From Pseudovibrio exalbescens (GTDB taxonomy: Bacteria > Pseudomonadota > Alphaproteobacteria > Rhizobiales > Stappiaceae): a DNA stretch of 64,000 bases. The position numbers and the translations under genes were made by a program. Shown one piece after another: positions 1 to 9,188 of this stretch (positions are counted from its first letter, which is position 1; every line of letters begins with the position of its first letter). The notes beneath the pieces are model-generated. The model saw only the letters and a program-made list of their open reading frames with translations. It was not told the origin of the DNA and did not search any database. The stretch lies in the NCBI RefSeq assembly GCF_028737195.1, contig NZ_JAQZAJ010000002.1:310001-374000 (forward strand), in the 5' to 3' direction.

Positions 1-748
1 CGCGATCTGTCAGGTCACTATCCGTTGGTGAACCGCCGCGCACCATGTTGGAGCGCAGATCCCCCTCCGCTGGAACGCGGTTCACTGCGCCAGCAAACTC
101 ACCATCCACCAACAAGATGCGTTTGTCGCCGTGCTTTACGTTTGGCAGAAACTGCTGAATGACCCATGGCTCGCGGAAGGTTGCGGCAAAGAAGTCATAG
201 AGTGAGCCGTAGTTCAGGTCGTCTTTGGTGACACGGAACACCGCTGCACCGCCATGACCAAAAAGGGGCTTCATGACGATATCGCCATACTCGGCACGGA
301 AAGCGTCAATCTCGTCCTTGTCGTGCGTGATCAGGGTTGGCGGCATCAGATCCGTAAACTGGGTGACGAACAGCTTCTCCGGTGCATTGCGCACCGATAC
401 GGGGTTGTTTACCACCAGTGTCTTTGGATGGATCTTCTCAAGAATGTGAGTGGCTGCGATGTAGGACAAGTCAAATGGTGGATCCTGACGCATAAGGACC
501 ACATCCATTTCAGAAAGATCAACACGCCTTTTCTCGCCAAACGAGAAGTGGTTGCCAACCTCATCACGCACTTCAACCGGTTCCACTGCACACATCACCT
601 TCTCCCCCCAGAGGGCGAGACGATCAGGAGTGTAGTGGTACAGTTCGTGCCCACGCTTCTGCGCTTCTAGCATCAACGCGAAAGCGCTATCACCTGCAAT
701 GTTAATGGACGAAATATGGTCCATCTGAACGGCGACTTTCAGGGCCAT
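1..748 (-). CDS. gshB: Glutathione synthetase, 3'-truncated by window edge
   Basis: ATP-dependent joining of gamma-glutamylcysteine and glycine to make glutathione, cytosolic, ATP-grasp family. The minus strand reads from ATG at 748 with an AAGGAG ribosome site six bases upstream and stays open to the left edge. About 249 codons are present and the C-terminal part lies outside the window. Visible family features are the N-terminus [16 protein letters not shown], the segment [13 protein letters not shown] and the ATP-grasp glycine loop [13 protein letters not shown]. It follows rsmI and yraN on the same strand, an order common in Alphaproteobacteria. Identification is by motif recognition; confidence is high because the N-terminal half is typical in sequence and length. 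Confidence 0.93.
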   Translation of the reverse strand, partial: MALKVAVQMDHISSINIAGDSAFALMLEAQKRGHELYHYTPDRLALWGEKVMCAVEPVEVRDEVGNHFSFGEKRRVDLSEMDVVLMRQDPPFDLSYIAATHILEKIHPKTLVVNNPVSVRNAPEKLFVTQFTDLMPPTLITHDKDEIDAFRAEYGDIVMKPLFGHGGAAVFRVTKDDLNYGSLYDFFAATFREPWVIQQFLPNVKHGDKRILLVDGEFAGAVNRVPAEGDLRSNMVRGGSPTDSDLTDR

Positions 749-875
749 GGAAAGCTCCTTATGGGTGGAACCTGCGAGGACTATCGGTTCCTTGGAAATT
801 GCGAGTGGCTTTAGTCAGGCAAGATATGCGGTTGCCAAAAGCGTTTGTCTATGGGGGCGGCTTCACAAAGTTGTA

Positions 876-1262
876 TTAGAAGCAGCTTCGGCTTTCAAAC
901 AGGTTGTGAATGTGCTGAGGCCACCTGCGGGGCATGATGAGCACGGCATCAAACCTGTACGTCATTTCTGGCGGAATGTCAGAGTGTGAAAGCCAAAGCC
1001 GTGCTGCGGCTTCAATACGATGCTGCGCGCGTGGGGTGATGGCACCGATCGCGGCCTCTGCCGTTCGACGTGCCTTTACTTCAACGAAAGCGATGGTTTT
1101 TCCGCGCTGGGCGATCAGATCGATCTCGCCCTGCTTCGTCTTGTAGCGCTGCTCAAGAACTCGATAGCCCTTGAGCCGCATGTACCAGCGCGCCAGCGCT
1201 TCGGCTCGGTGGCCTTTTCGCTCCGCGGCAATACGCCGATCCTTAGCCGTCGTCTCCGGCAT
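876..1262 (-). CDS. YraN / UPF0102 family nuclease-like protein
   Basis: Small protein of the YraN (UPF0102) family with a PD-(D/E)XK nuclease-like core; its precise cellular role is not settled. The core is visible as GEIDLIA followed by FVEVKAR, which supplies the acidic and lysine residues of the fold. The frame is open up to 1280, but the ATG at 1262 (MPETTAKDRR) gives a 128-residue product of normal family length, so I prefer it. It overlaps the end of rsmI by about 20 bases, so the two are probably translationally coupled. The rsmI-yraN pair is a conserved bacterial neighbourhood. Confidence 0.88.
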   Translation of the reverse strand: MPETTAKDRRIAAERKGHRAEALARWYMRLKGYRVLEQRYKTKQGEIDLIAQRGKTIAFVEVKARRTAEAAIGAITPRAQHRIEAAARLWLSHSDIPPEMTYRFDAVLIMPRRWPQHIHNLFESRSCF

Positions 1263-2169
1263 CTTCGTTTGATGCACCATCTTTAAGCTCCATCGCCCGC
1301 GCGTACAGCGTTTTCCGCTCTAAGCCAGTCGCCTTGGAAACTGTTTTTGCTGCTGCACTCACAGGCATGGTCTGAAGTGCCTCCAGCAGCAGTCGGTCTG
1401 CATCGGCAGCATCCGGCTCTTTCTCGGCGGGTGGTCCAATAAGGATCACAATTTCGCCCTTGGGGCGATCTCCGGAATACCGCTCCACAAGGTCTTGGAG
1501 GGGCGCACGTTGAAACTCTTCGAATTTCTTGGTCAGCTCTCGCGCCACGACGCCGGGACGTTCTGGCCCCAGAATGCGGGCCATATCTGCCAGTGTTGCG
1601 GACAGACGGTGCGGGCTTTCATAGAAGATCAGAGTGGCCGGAATGTCCTTTACCTCTTCAAGTCGCTTTTGCCGCGCTCCTGCCTTTTGGGACAAGAAGC
1701 CGGCAAATAAAACCGTGTCAGAAGGAAGACCTGCCCCGACAAGGCCGGTAAGCAGAGCCGATGCGCCAGGAATGGGGAATACTGAATGGCCCGCTTCCAC
1801 AACATCATTGACGAGACGGTAGCCGGGATCGGAGATCAGCGGCGTTCCAGCATCTGAAACCAGCGCAATGGCCTTTCCAGCTTCCAGTGCCTCCAAAATT
1901 TTGGGGCGCTGCTTGGCCGCATTATGCTCATGATAGGTCATCAGCGGTGTTTTCAAACCGAAGCGCTGCATCAGTACTCCGGTGACGCGCGTGTCTTCGC
2001 AGGCGACAAAATCACAGGCGGCTAATGTCTCCAATGCACGGACTGTGATGTCCCCCAAGTTGCCGATTGGCGTAGAAACGATGTACAAGCCGCTCTGGAT
2101 AGAACGCGCATTGAATGTGTTTTCTCCAATGGAAAATCTTCTGGTTGCAACGGCTTGTTCATGTTCCAT
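1243..2169 (-). CDS. rsmI: 16S rRNA (cytidine-1402-2'-O)-methyltransferase RsmI
   Basis: SAM-dependent methylation of the 2'-hydroxyl of C1402 in the decoding centre of 16S rRNA. The family signature TPIGNLGDITVRALETL lies near the N-terminus, followed by CEDTRVTG and the glycine-rich segment VSDAGTPLISDPGYRLV typical of tetrapyrrole-methylase-fold enzymes. The open frame extends to 2331, but the first 54 codons look non-coding and would run into the divergent promoter region. The ATG at 2169 (MEHEQAVATRR) gives 308 residues, slightly above the family norm. It heads the rsmI-yraN-gshB series and diverges from the lipoprotein gene at 2407. Confidence 0.93.
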   Translation of the reverse strand: MEHEQAVATRRFSIGENTFNARSIQSGLYIVSTPIGNLGDITVRALETLAACDFVACEDTRVTGVLMQRFGLKTPLMTYHEHNAAKQRPKILEALEAGKAIALVSDAGTPLISDPGYRLVNDVVEAGHSVFPIPGASALLTGLVGAGLPSDTVLFAGFLSQKAGARQKRLEEVKDIPATLIFYESPHRLSATLADMARILGPERPGVVARELTKKFEEFQRAPLQDLVERYSGDRPKGEIVILIGPPAEKEPDAADADRLLLEALQTMPVSAAAKTVSKATGLERKTLYARAMELKDGASNEDAGDDG

Positions 2170-2406
2170 GGGGAGAACCGTTCCTTTAAGCTGGTTTTGC
2201 ACAAGTGAAGTGGGACATCTGGCGAACAACGGGCACTTTCTCGATTTTATAGAGGCATAAATTGCCAGTAATCGCAAAAAAGACCCGACATGAGTGTAGT
2301 AGCGGCTGTAATTGCGTCCTATCTTCTGCAAAAATCAAGAGCAGATGTGACCGGGCATGGCAAACGGTCCAAATCATTTAGGGCCGTAGGAATTGGTGGG
2401 GATTTT

Positions 2407-3636
2407 ATGAGCGCTTTGCAAAACGCGTCTCGGGGTCGTTTTTTCAAGACAACGCTTAAAGCCGTTGCAGTGGGCGCTGCTGCCCTGCTGGCTGGTTGTG
2501 TTGCCGGGCCCAACTACTCGAATGTTTACAATCCAGCAAACTCGCCGTTCGAGCCGGTCGGTCCGGCACAGGTAAGCGGTGAGGTAATCGGGAATGGGGC
2601 GGTCCGAGTTGGACTGTTGCTTCCCATGACGGGTGAGAACCAGTCCTCTGCTGAGGTTGCGACACTCTTCAAGAACTCCGCGCAAATGGCCCTGCAAGAT
2701 TTTCAGGGTGCGGACATCCAGCTTCTCGTGAAAGATACACGTGGCACCCGCGAGGGTGGGCAGGCAGCTGCAAGCGCCGCCATCGCTGAGGGAGCTGAGC
2801 TGATATTGGGTCCTGTTTTCGCGCAGGCCGTTGAGGGCGCAAGCTCTGTAGCGCGCAGCGCGGGTGTGCCCGTCATTGGGTTCTCAAGCGATACGAATGT
2901 GGCTGGTCGCGGCACCTATCTGCTCAGCTATCTGCCGGAGTCAGATGTAAACCGCATCGTTGGCTACGCCGCCGACCAAGAGCGTCGTTCCTATTCGGCT
3001 TTGCTGCCAAACAACTCCTACGGTGCCGTTGCAGAAGCGACTTTTAGACAGGCAGTTGGTCGCACCAATGGCCGCATTGTTATGGTTGAACGCTACACAC
3101 CGGGGGATGCCAACGACATCCGTCAGAAAGTCACGAGCCTTGCCCGTTCCATCGGTCAGGTGGATACGTTGTTCATACCTGAGGGCGGCGGTGTGCCTCC
3201 TTTTGCCATGCAGGTGCTTACGGAACAGGGGGCTAACATTGGCGAGTTGAAGTTGATCGGCAGCGGTCAGTGGAACACCCGCGATATTCTGCAGTCACCG
3301 GTTATGGTGGGCAGCTGGTTCCCCGGCCCGGATAACCGTAGTTTCGATCAGTTCAGTCAGCGCTATGCCTCGGCATTCGGCCAACCACCGGCTAGAAACG
3401 CATCGCTGGCTTATGATGCGACGATCCTTGCTGCAGGCCTTGTGCGCTCTGCGGGGCCTGACCGGTTTACCGACCGCGTTTTGACCAACAAGGACGGCTT
3501 CCTTGGAATCGACGGTGTATTTCGCTTCACCTCATCCGGCATGAGCGAGCGCGGTCTGGCTGTTTACGCTGTTACCAGTCAGGGCAAGGCGGAACCTATT
3601 GCCGCTGCACCGCGGTCTTTCGCTCCGCAGTTCTGA
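2407..3636 (+). CDS. Penicillin-binding protein activator-like lipoprotein (Peripla_BP_6 fold)
   Basis: A predicted outer-membrane or periplasmic lipoprotein of 409 residues with a Leu/Ile/Val-binding-protein fold, resembling the C-terminal domain of LpoA, the activator of penicillin-binding protein 1A. The start MSALQNASRG at 2407 places a basic region before a hydrophobic stretch and the lipobox LLAGC near residue 32. The mature part opens with VRVGLLLPMTGENQSSAEVA and contains LILGPVFAQAVEG, both characteristic of this binding fold. It is divergent from rsmI, a pairing I know from other Proteobacteria (rsmI next to lpoA/yraM). No ABC permease is nearby, which argues against an amino-acid uptake role. 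Ligand unknown. Confidence 0.8.
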   Translation: MSALQNASRGRFFKTTLKAVAVGAAALLAGCVAGPNYSNVYNPANSPFEPVGPAQVSGEVIGNGAVRVGLLLPMTGENQSSAEVATLFKNSAQMALQDFQGADIQLLVKDTRGTREGGQAAASAAIAEGAELILGPVFAQAVEGASSVARSAGVPVIGFSSDTNVAGRGTYLLSYLPESDVNRIVGYAADQERRSYSALLPNNSYGAVAEATFRQAVGRTNGRIVMVERYTPGDANDIRQKVTSLARSIGQVDTLFIPEGGGVPPFAMQVLTEQGANIGELKLIGSGQWNTRDILQSPVMVGSWFPGPDNRSFDQFSQRYASAFGQPPARNASLAYDATILAAGLVRSAGPDRFTDRVLTNKDGFLGIDGVFRFTSSGMSERGLAVYAVTSQGKAEPIAAAPRSFAPQF

Positions 3637-3660
3637 GGGAAGCGCAAATTTCGAGTTCAG

Positions 3661-3693
3661 AAACCCGCAGGGCGCCGCCCCGCGGGTTTTTTT
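3661..3693 (+). terminator. Rho-independent terminator after the lipoprotein gene
   Basis: Stem AACCCGC (3662-3668) pairs with GCGGGTT (3682-3688), with further GC pairing inside, followed by a run of seven T. It sits about 25 bases after the stop codon at 3636 and separates this gene from coaBC. Confidence 0.88.
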
Positions 3694-3782
3694 GTTCTAG
3701 GTCCGTTGAACTCATGAGTGCATTTTTCTGCAATTACCGCTAGGAATAGCCAAGAGTATTTTGAGCAAGCATGGAGCTGTCG

Positions 3783-4991
3783 ATGCTTTCGGGAAAGCGC
3801 ATTCTTCTGATCATCACGGGCGGTATCGCCTGCTACAAGTCGCTGGATCTGGTCCGGCGCTTGCAAGAGCGCGGCGCTTCCGTGCGTGCGGTGATGACAG
3901 AAGGTGCTCAAAAGTTCATTACGCCGCTTGCCGTTGGTGCTCTGACCGGCGGAAAAGTGTTTACGGATCTTTTTGACCGGGAAGCTGAGCATGACGTTGG
4001 CCACATTCGCCTGTCGCGCGAAGCGGATCTGATCGTCGTGGCACCAGCCACAGCCAACATGATGGCCAAAATGGCGGGTGGCCATGCGGATGATTTGGCA
4101 TCCTGCGTGCTGCTTGCAACTGACAAGCCCGTGTTGATTGCACCAGCCATGAACTCACGCATGTGGGCTCACGTCGCGACCCAGCGCAACTTGAAGACCT
4201 TGCAAGGCGATGGGATTTTGACAGTGGGGCCCAATGCCGGCGAGATGGCCGAAAAGGGCGAGGCTGGGTATGGCCGCATGGCTGAGCCTTTGGAGATTTT
4301 GGAAGTTGTCGAGGCGTTCTTCAATGCCACGAGCAAGCCTCTGGCAGGCAAGAAGGTGGTGATTACCTCTGGACCAACCCACGAGCCTATCGATCCGGTA
4401 CGCTACATTGCCAATCGATCCTCAGGTCGTCAGGGGCATGCAATCGCTGAGGCGGCCGCGCAGGCCGGTGCGGATGTGACACTGGTGTCTGGTCCGGTCA
4501 CGCTGAAGGACCCCAAGGGTGTGAACGTGGTGCATGTAGAAACTGCCCGCGAAATGCTGGCCGCAGTGCAATCGGCTCTGCCCGCTGATATCGCCATCAT
4601 GGCGGCTGCTGTGGCTGACTGGCGTGTCGCGTCCGATGCGCATCAGAAGATCAAGAAAGATGGCTCCGGAAAAGTGCCGGCACTGGATTTCGTCGAGAAC
4701 CCGGACATTCTGGCGACTATAGGCAACAGCAAGGTCTTGCGGCCAGGGCTGGTGGTTGGTTTTGCCGCCGAGACCAATGACTTGATCGAAAACGCGCGCG
4801 GCAAGCTGCAGCGCAAAGGCGCCGATTTCATTGTCGCCAATGACGTAAGCCCGGAAAACAACGTGATGGGTGGCAGCGAGAACACCGTTCGCATCGTGTC
4901 TGAGGCTGGCGTTGAGGATTGGCCGAAGATGGGCAAGGAAGAGGTCGCTGCCAAGCTGATCGCAAAGATCGCTGAAAAGCTCGGCAGCTGA
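3783..4991 (+). CDS. coaBC: Bifunctional phosphopantothenoylcysteine decarboxylase / phosphopantothenate-cysteine ligase
   Basis: Two consecutive steps of coenzyme A synthesis: ligation of cysteine to 4'-phosphopantothenate, then FMN-dependent decarboxylation. The N-terminal CoaC flavoprotein domain starts GKRILLIITGGIACYKSLDLVRRL and carries APAMNSRMW, the catalytic loop. The C-terminal CoaB domain starts about residue 190 with KKVVITSGPTHEPIDPVRYI and includes NRSSGRQG. An ATG also occurs at 3771, but GGAG at 3773-3776 is correctly spaced for the ATG at 3783, which also matches the usual MLSGKRILL start. The product is 402 residues, normal for the fusion protein. Confidence 0.95.
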   Translation: MLSGKRILLIITGGIACYKSLDLVRRLQERGASVRAVMTEGAQKFITPLAVGALTGGKVFTDLFDREAEHDVGHIRLSREADLIVVAPATANMMAKMAGGHADDLASCVLLATDKPVLIAPAMNSRMWAHVATQRNLKTLQGDGILTVGPNAGEMAEKGEAGYGRMAEPLEILEVVEAFFNATSKPLAGKKVVITSGPTHEPIDPVRYIANRSSGRQGHAIAEAAAQAGADVTLVSGPVTLKDPKGVNVVHVETAREMLAAVQSALPADIAIMAAAVADWRVASDAHQKIKKDGSGKVPALDFVENPDILATIGNSKVLRPGLVVGFAAETNDLIENARGKLQRKGADFIVANDVSPENNVMGGSENTVRIVSEAGVEDWPKMGKEEVAAKLIAKIAEKLGS

Positions 4992-5001
4992 CGCGCTTTT
5001 A

Positions 5002-6654
5002 TTAAGCTGAGGTCGTAACAGGGTCTGCGCGCCTGAAAGCAGGCAGAGGTGCGCGGCCCAAGATCATGTCAGCTGCTTTTTCGGCAATCATGATGGTAGG
5101 AGCGTTGGTGTTTCCTGAAATAAGCGTCGGCATAACCGAAGCGTCCACAACGCGCAATCCTTCGATGCCCCGCACTTTCAACTCGGGGTCAACAACGGCC
5201 ATTTCATCCTGTCCCATCTTGCAGGTGCCGACCGGATGATAAATGGTTTCCGCCCGGGCGCGTATCTCTGCGCGCAGGCCCGCTTCGGAACGGTCGATTT
5301 TCCGCAAAGGTTTGAAGCGGTAGGCGTCAAACTCTGGGTGATCGAGCACATCCAAGGTTTTCTTCAGGCCCGTTACCATCAAATCAAGGTCTTCCGGCTC
5401 TGTCAGATAACGCGGATCAATGCGTGGCGGCGCCATCGGGTCGGCCGATTTCAAACCCACCTCGCCTCTTGATTTTGGTCGTAACAAGCAGACGTGGCAG
5501 CCATAACCCGTGCCGTAGTACAGTTTGCGCGCATGTTGATCCACGATGGCGATTGCGAAGTGGTGTTGCAGGTCTGGCCGATCGACGTGCGGGCTGGATT
5601 TGAAGAATGCGCCGCCTTCTGCCGCTGGGGTGGCAATCATGCCCGTACCGTCCTTGCGCCAGCGAAGCATTTCGCCAATGAGCTTCAAGGTGGGCCGAAT
5701 GCCAAGCCCCACAAGGTCCTGACTCTTGGATTTGAAGCTGATTGTGTAGTCCAGATGGTCCTGAAGGTTCTGCCCAACGCCGGGAAGGTTGTGTTCAACC
5801 TTGATGCCGTGCCGTCTAAGTTCAGCTTCAGGGCCGATGCCAGAAAGCTGGAGAAGGTGTGGGGACTGGAAAGCGCCCGAACAAACAAGGACTTCGCGGT
5901 TCGCGGTGATTTCTTGTTGTTTGCCCTTCCAGTAAATCTCAATGCCGGTGGCGCGCCCATTTTTAAGCAGCACGCGGCGGCCGCGAGCGCCGGTGAGGAC
6001 AGTTAGATTGGGGCGTCCCATGATTGGGTGAAGATAAGCGGCAGCGGCAGAACAGCGCTCGCCTCTTTTCGCCTTGTCATGAAATTGAGTAACTTGATAG
6101 TGGCCAACTCCTTCCTGAACTTCGCCGTTAAAGTCGTCATTCCGACGGATCTGGTGGGCTTCGCATGCGCGAATGTAGGCCTCCGCGATTGCGCGTGGTG
6201 AACGCTGGTTAGAGACCTGAAGCGGTCCGTTGTCACTGTGAAACTCGGAGAGGCCTCGCTCATTGTTCTCTGAGCGCAGAAAGTAGGGCAGCACTTCATC
6301 ATAAGACCACCCCTCACAACCCAGACGAGCCCAGTCATCGTAGTCCTCCTTCTGACCACGAATGTAGAGCATGGCGTTGATGGCGCTGGAGCCCCCCAAT
6401 GCCTTTCCTCGAGGCTGAAACATGCGCCGGTTGTTCAGCTCCGCTTGAGGCTCTGTTTCAAATGACCAGTTGTTCAGAGAAAATGGTTTGCCGGGTACCA
6501 TTGCGATAATCCCGATTGGAGCGCGCACAAAAATGGACTTGCCTTGCCCACCTGCCTCAACCAGACATACGGAAATTTTTGGATCCTCAGAAAGCCGAGC
6601 AGCAAGCACACTGCCAGCGGATCCACCGCCAACAATCACAAAATCAAAGTTCAT
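5002..6654 (-). CDS. GMC family FAD-dependent oxidoreductase (alcohol/choline dehydrogenase-like)
   Basis: Flavin enzyme of the glucose-methanol-choline family that oxidises an alcohol to an aldehyde; the substrate cannot be read from the sequence. The N-terminal dinucleotide fold shows [18 protein letters not shown], followed by the GMC signature region [19 protein letters not shown] near residue 80. C-terminal family motifs are [10 protein letters not shown] and [19 protein letters not shown], where the active-site His and Asn lie. At 550 residues the length is normal. It converges on coaBC, whose stop at 4991 lies ten bases away. No betaine aldehyde dehydrogenase or choline transporter is adjacent, so choline is only one option; medium-chain or polyol alcohols are equally possible. 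Confidence 0.88.
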   Translation of the reverse strand: MNFDFVIVGGGSAGSVLAARLSEDPKISVCLVEAGGQGKSIFVRAPIGIIAMVPGKPFSLNNWSFETEPQAELNNRRMFQPRGKALGGSSAINAMLYIRGQKEDYDDWARLGCEGWSYDEVLPYFLRSENNERGLSEFHSDNGPLQVSNQRSPRAIAEAYIRACEAHQIRRNDDFNGEVQEGVGHYQVTQFHDKAKRGERCSAAAAYLHPIMGRPNLTVLTGARGRRVLLKNGRATGIEIYWKGKQQEITANREVLVCSGAFQSPHLLQLSGIGPEAELRRHGIKVEHNLPGVGQNLQDHLDYTISFKSKSQDLVGLGIRPTLKLIGEMLRWRKDGTGMIATPAAEGGAFFKSSPHVDRPDLQHHFAIAIVDQHARKLYYGTGYGCHVCLLRPKSRGEVGLKSADPMAPPRIDPRYLTEPEDLDLMVTGLKKTLDVLDHPEFDAYRFKPLRKIDRSEAGLRAEIRARAETIYHPVGTCKMGQDEMAVVDPELKVRGIEGLRVVDASVMPTLISGNTNAPTIMIAEKAADMILGRAPLPAFRRADPVTTSA

Positions 6655-6794
6655 GGGTCCTCCCTCCCAAGGTGGCCCGTGAACTCAAGTTATTTATTGC
6701 AGGTCACCTCAGGAGAGTTTGACCGGCTCAATGCAGGGGAGCAAGCCTCGGAAAACTAGGCGATAGGTCTAATTCATTGTACTAGTGAAGCCGA

Positions 6795-7286
6795 TCAGCA
6801 AAGTTCTTGATCGGGATCCATGAGAGTATGCAGCCGCCGGGCAGCAACCTCCGCAAAGCGCTGAGTTACGGATTTTCGGGTGGCTGCCGCCAGTTTCACC
6901 TCAGGCGCTGGGCGGATTATTTCGGCCCCGTATCCATCAGAGATGATGAGCCCGGCATTGTCAGGAAAGATGTGTTGAGGCACATCCACGCTGGTGGCGA
7001 AGTAAAACTGATCGCAGTGCGCAAGATACTCCGGCCACTTGGTGTCACTTTTGAAATCGGCGATGGAAGATTTGATCTCAACGATCCAAAGGGCGCCCTT
7101 TGGACCAAGCGCGCATAAATCTGCCCGCCTGCCAGAAGCCAAGGGCAGCTCTGCTAGACTGGAAAAGCCAATTGTGCGGAGAAGTCTCATCGTGCCGCGC
7201 TGAATGCGCAAGGCTCGTTCTGATTGCCTCCCATCCTGCAAGGGATCATCTAGCCGAATGCGGTTGGATGAATCTGAAGGAAGCAT
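6795..7286 (-). CDS. mmcB: MmcB family DNA repair protein
   Basis: Member of the MmcB family, small alphaproteobacterial proteins with a restriction-endonuclease-like fold induced in the DNA-damage response and linked to mitomycin C tolerance. The 163-residue product begins MLPSDSSNRIRLDDP at 7286. The core GRRADLCALGPKGALWIVEIKSS carries a D-x(n)-E-x-K pattern, consistent with a PD-(D/E)XK nuclease site. The frame stays open to 7499, but that extension overlaps the upstream GST gene and looks non-coding. The start lies six bases after the GST stop, so the two genes are likely co-transcribed. I see no clear LexA box nearby. Confidence 0.82.
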   Translation of the reverse strand: MLPSDSSNRIRLDDPLQDGRQSERALRIQRGTMRLLRTIGFSSLAELPLASGRRADLCALGPKGALWIVEIKSSIADFKSDTKWPEYLAHCDQFYFATSVDVPQHIFPDNAGLIISDGYGAEIIRPAPEVKLAAATRKSVTQRFAEVAARRLHTLMDPDQELC

Positions 7287-7291
7287 GGCTA

Positions 7292-8017
7292 TCAGAGGCC
7301 CTCTGTTTCCAGCATGAGGCGGAGCGATCTTTCGATTTCCCCTCCGCAATAGACGTCGTTCATGGTGGCCTTGCTGCGCTCGATAACCTCTGCGATCTCT
7401 GGGCGGGCAGCAATGCGATGAACAAGACCGTGCATACATGGGGCTTGTTGCTTCACGCGCGCTTCGACCAATGGCAGTTGCGTAAACATGGTGTGCCACA
7501 ACGCCGTGGCGGCTAGGTCCGCGATGCTCGGCTCATCGGTGCCCAGCATGTAACCTTTGGTCTCGGACAGACCGTGGCGCGTTCCCATGTCTTCAAAAAG
7601 GTTCATCCAGCGCGGAAACCGATCATCTTTGAAATGCCGCCACGTTTCGACGGACCACATGGTGTCGCCGCAATTCTGCGTGATCTCCTCTAGAACGTCC
7701 CCACAATCGCCGAGTATCTTGTTGGTGGTGGCCCGGAATTGAGGGTCATCCGGTGTCAAATCATGTTTTTCGCCAAGATAGGCAACGATGGCCTGAAGCT
7801 GATTGACGAAAAAGTCTGCCTCCCGGTCATGCAGAACGGGAGGCGCCATAAGCGGCCAGGGCTGCTGAGAAATGGGGGCGCTGCGCAAGTGCGCAACCTC
7901 TTCCACCTCCGCCTCCTCCCAGTCAAGGTCCAGATAGGCCAGCGTGAAGCGAACAAAATGGCCCCTGAACGGAATGGGCCAGTAGTAGAGTTTGTAAGGA
8001 GCGCTGAAAGTAGTCAT
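7292..8017 (-). CDS. Glutathione S-transferase family protein
   Basis: Cytosolic glutathione transferase-like protein of 241 residues. The N-terminal thioredoxin-like half (KLYYWPIPFRGHFVRFTLAYLDLDW, about residues 8-32) has the usual beta-alpha-beta opening, with aromatic and Arg residues where the glutathione site lies. PPVLHD near residue 60 contains the conserved cis-proline. The helical C-terminal half contains EPSIADLAATALWHTMF, the N-capping box motif (S/T-x-x-D) of the family. Substrate unknown. It precedes mmcB on the same strand with a very short gap. GST family membership is likely; a detoxification role is inference. Confidence 0.8.
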   Translation of the reverse strand: MTTFSAPYKLYYWPIPFRGHFVRFTLAYLDLDWEEAEVEEVAHLRSAPISQQPWPLMAPPVLHDREADFFVNQLQAIVAYLGEKHDLTPDDPQFRATTNKILGDCGDVLEEITQNCGDTMWSVETWRHFKDDRFPRWMNLFEDMGTRHGLSETKGYMLGTDEPSIADLAATALWHTMFTQLPLVEARVKQQAPCMHGLVHRIAARPEIAEVIERSKATMNDVYCGGEIERSLRLMLETEGL

Positions 8018-8083
8018 GCTGAAAACTCTTTTGGAACAGGCAATTGCTTTAGTCTCAACATGAGATGTAGGAGCTGTAAAGCG

Positions 8084-9136
8084 TTAATCCATCGTATATG
8101 CCTCAAGAGACATGCCCAGTTCGCGGGAAAGCGACAACATGTGTTCGCAAATCGGATAGCGCGCTGCCATTTCCGAGAGCGACGTTCGCGCTGTCTCTAG
8201 TTCCCCAGCGGCCAGCTCTATACGTACTCTTTCTAGCGGAAAGCGTTTTCGCCATCTCTTCGGCGTGGAGGCCAAAACCGGGTCCGTGGAGAGTTGGTTC
8301 TCCCATCTTCGGAGCAAGCTGACAGCTCTTTTCGTCTCGCCTCTTCTGGATAAGACCTCTGCGCCAAGCAGGGCATAACCCGGATGGGTAACAAAAAGCA
8401 TCTCTTCACATTCGCTATTTAGTTTTCCGGATAACGACAATTCAGATGCGACTGCCTCCCCAAGATCAATGAAGAGCTCAATTTCGCGGCAGTTCATAGT
8501 ATACGATATATTTTTATTATTTATTGTCAGAGGTATATCGCGATCAAATCGCTTAGTTATCTGTCTAACTACATTGATTGTGTAGAGATGATCATGGGAG
8601 GCGTGGGGTGACTTCAATCCGTAAAGATTGATGTTGGAACGCTCTTTCAGCGGCTTCAGGGTTTGGTACCCTTTGGCATCGATCCAGTCATAAAGCCCGA
8701 AGAAAAGGTGCACGGGATACGCCAGGTCACTGGCCAGTCCATCTGGAAGGTAGTCTGGTACCTCTGGTTTAGGGCCAACTGTGTCGCGGCTCTGCGTGCC
8801 TGGTGCACCAAGTTCAAACTCAGGCCCGAAAGCAAAAATCTCTCCATCTCTACGGCGCAGGCCGGTCTTCAGCGCGCCGTAAGCGCCCATGGATGCACCG
8901 TAGTAAATGAGCCGTTCAGGCGCAAACGCTTCCACTGCAGCGTCAATGCGCTGGTCCAGCTCGTCATCAACGCCCAGATACCAAAGACTTCCGGCATGAT
9001 TGACGAACAAGCAGGCGTGTTGGGTCTTGGCGAAGAGCCGCTCAAGACCAAACTTGCCCGCTGGAATGCGTGCTTGAGAGAAGACGACCACCAGCGTTTT
9101 GGACTGGCGGGGAGATTGAAGTTTATGCAGAAGCAA
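8084..9136 (-). CDS. Unrecognised protein with alpha/beta-hydrolase-like nucleophile elbow
   Basis: I do not recognise this 350-residue protein by name. The first 210 residues look like an alpha/beta-hydrolase domain. A strand KTLVVVFSQ is followed by LIYYGASMGAYGALKTGL, with a nucleophile elbow G-A-S-M-G centred on Ser82. Further on, HLFFGLYDWIDAKGYQ and SPHASHDHLYTI could carry the acidic residue and the histidine. The last 110 residues are helical (ALLGAEVLSRRGETKRAVSLLRRW and later ELAAGELETARTSLSEM) and resemble tetratricopeptide-like repeats. No signal peptide is visible. It stands alone between the GST gene and the helicase. Enzymatic activity is inference from the elbow only. Confidence 0.6.
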   Translation of the reverse strand: MLLHKLQSPRQSKTLVVVFSQARIPAGKFGLERLFAKTQHACLFVNHAGSLWYLGVDDELDQRIDAAVEAFAPERLIYYGASMGAYGALKTGLRRRDGEIFAFGPEFELGAPGTQSRDTVGPKPEVPDYLPDGLASDLAYPVHLFFGLYDWIDAKGYQTLKPLKERSNINLYGLKSPHASHDHLYTINVVRQITKRFDRDIPLTINNKNISYTMNCREIELFIDLGEAVASELSLSGKLNSECEEMLFVTHPGYALLGAEVLSRRGETKRAVSLLRRWENQLSTDPVLASTPKRWRKRFPLERVRIELAAGELETARTSLSEMAARYPICEHMLSLSRELGMSLEAYTMD

Positions 9137-9188
9137 TGAAACCTCCCCGAAGTTCTGGTGGTGTCTTCAGCCTGCAAGCGCTTAGGTA

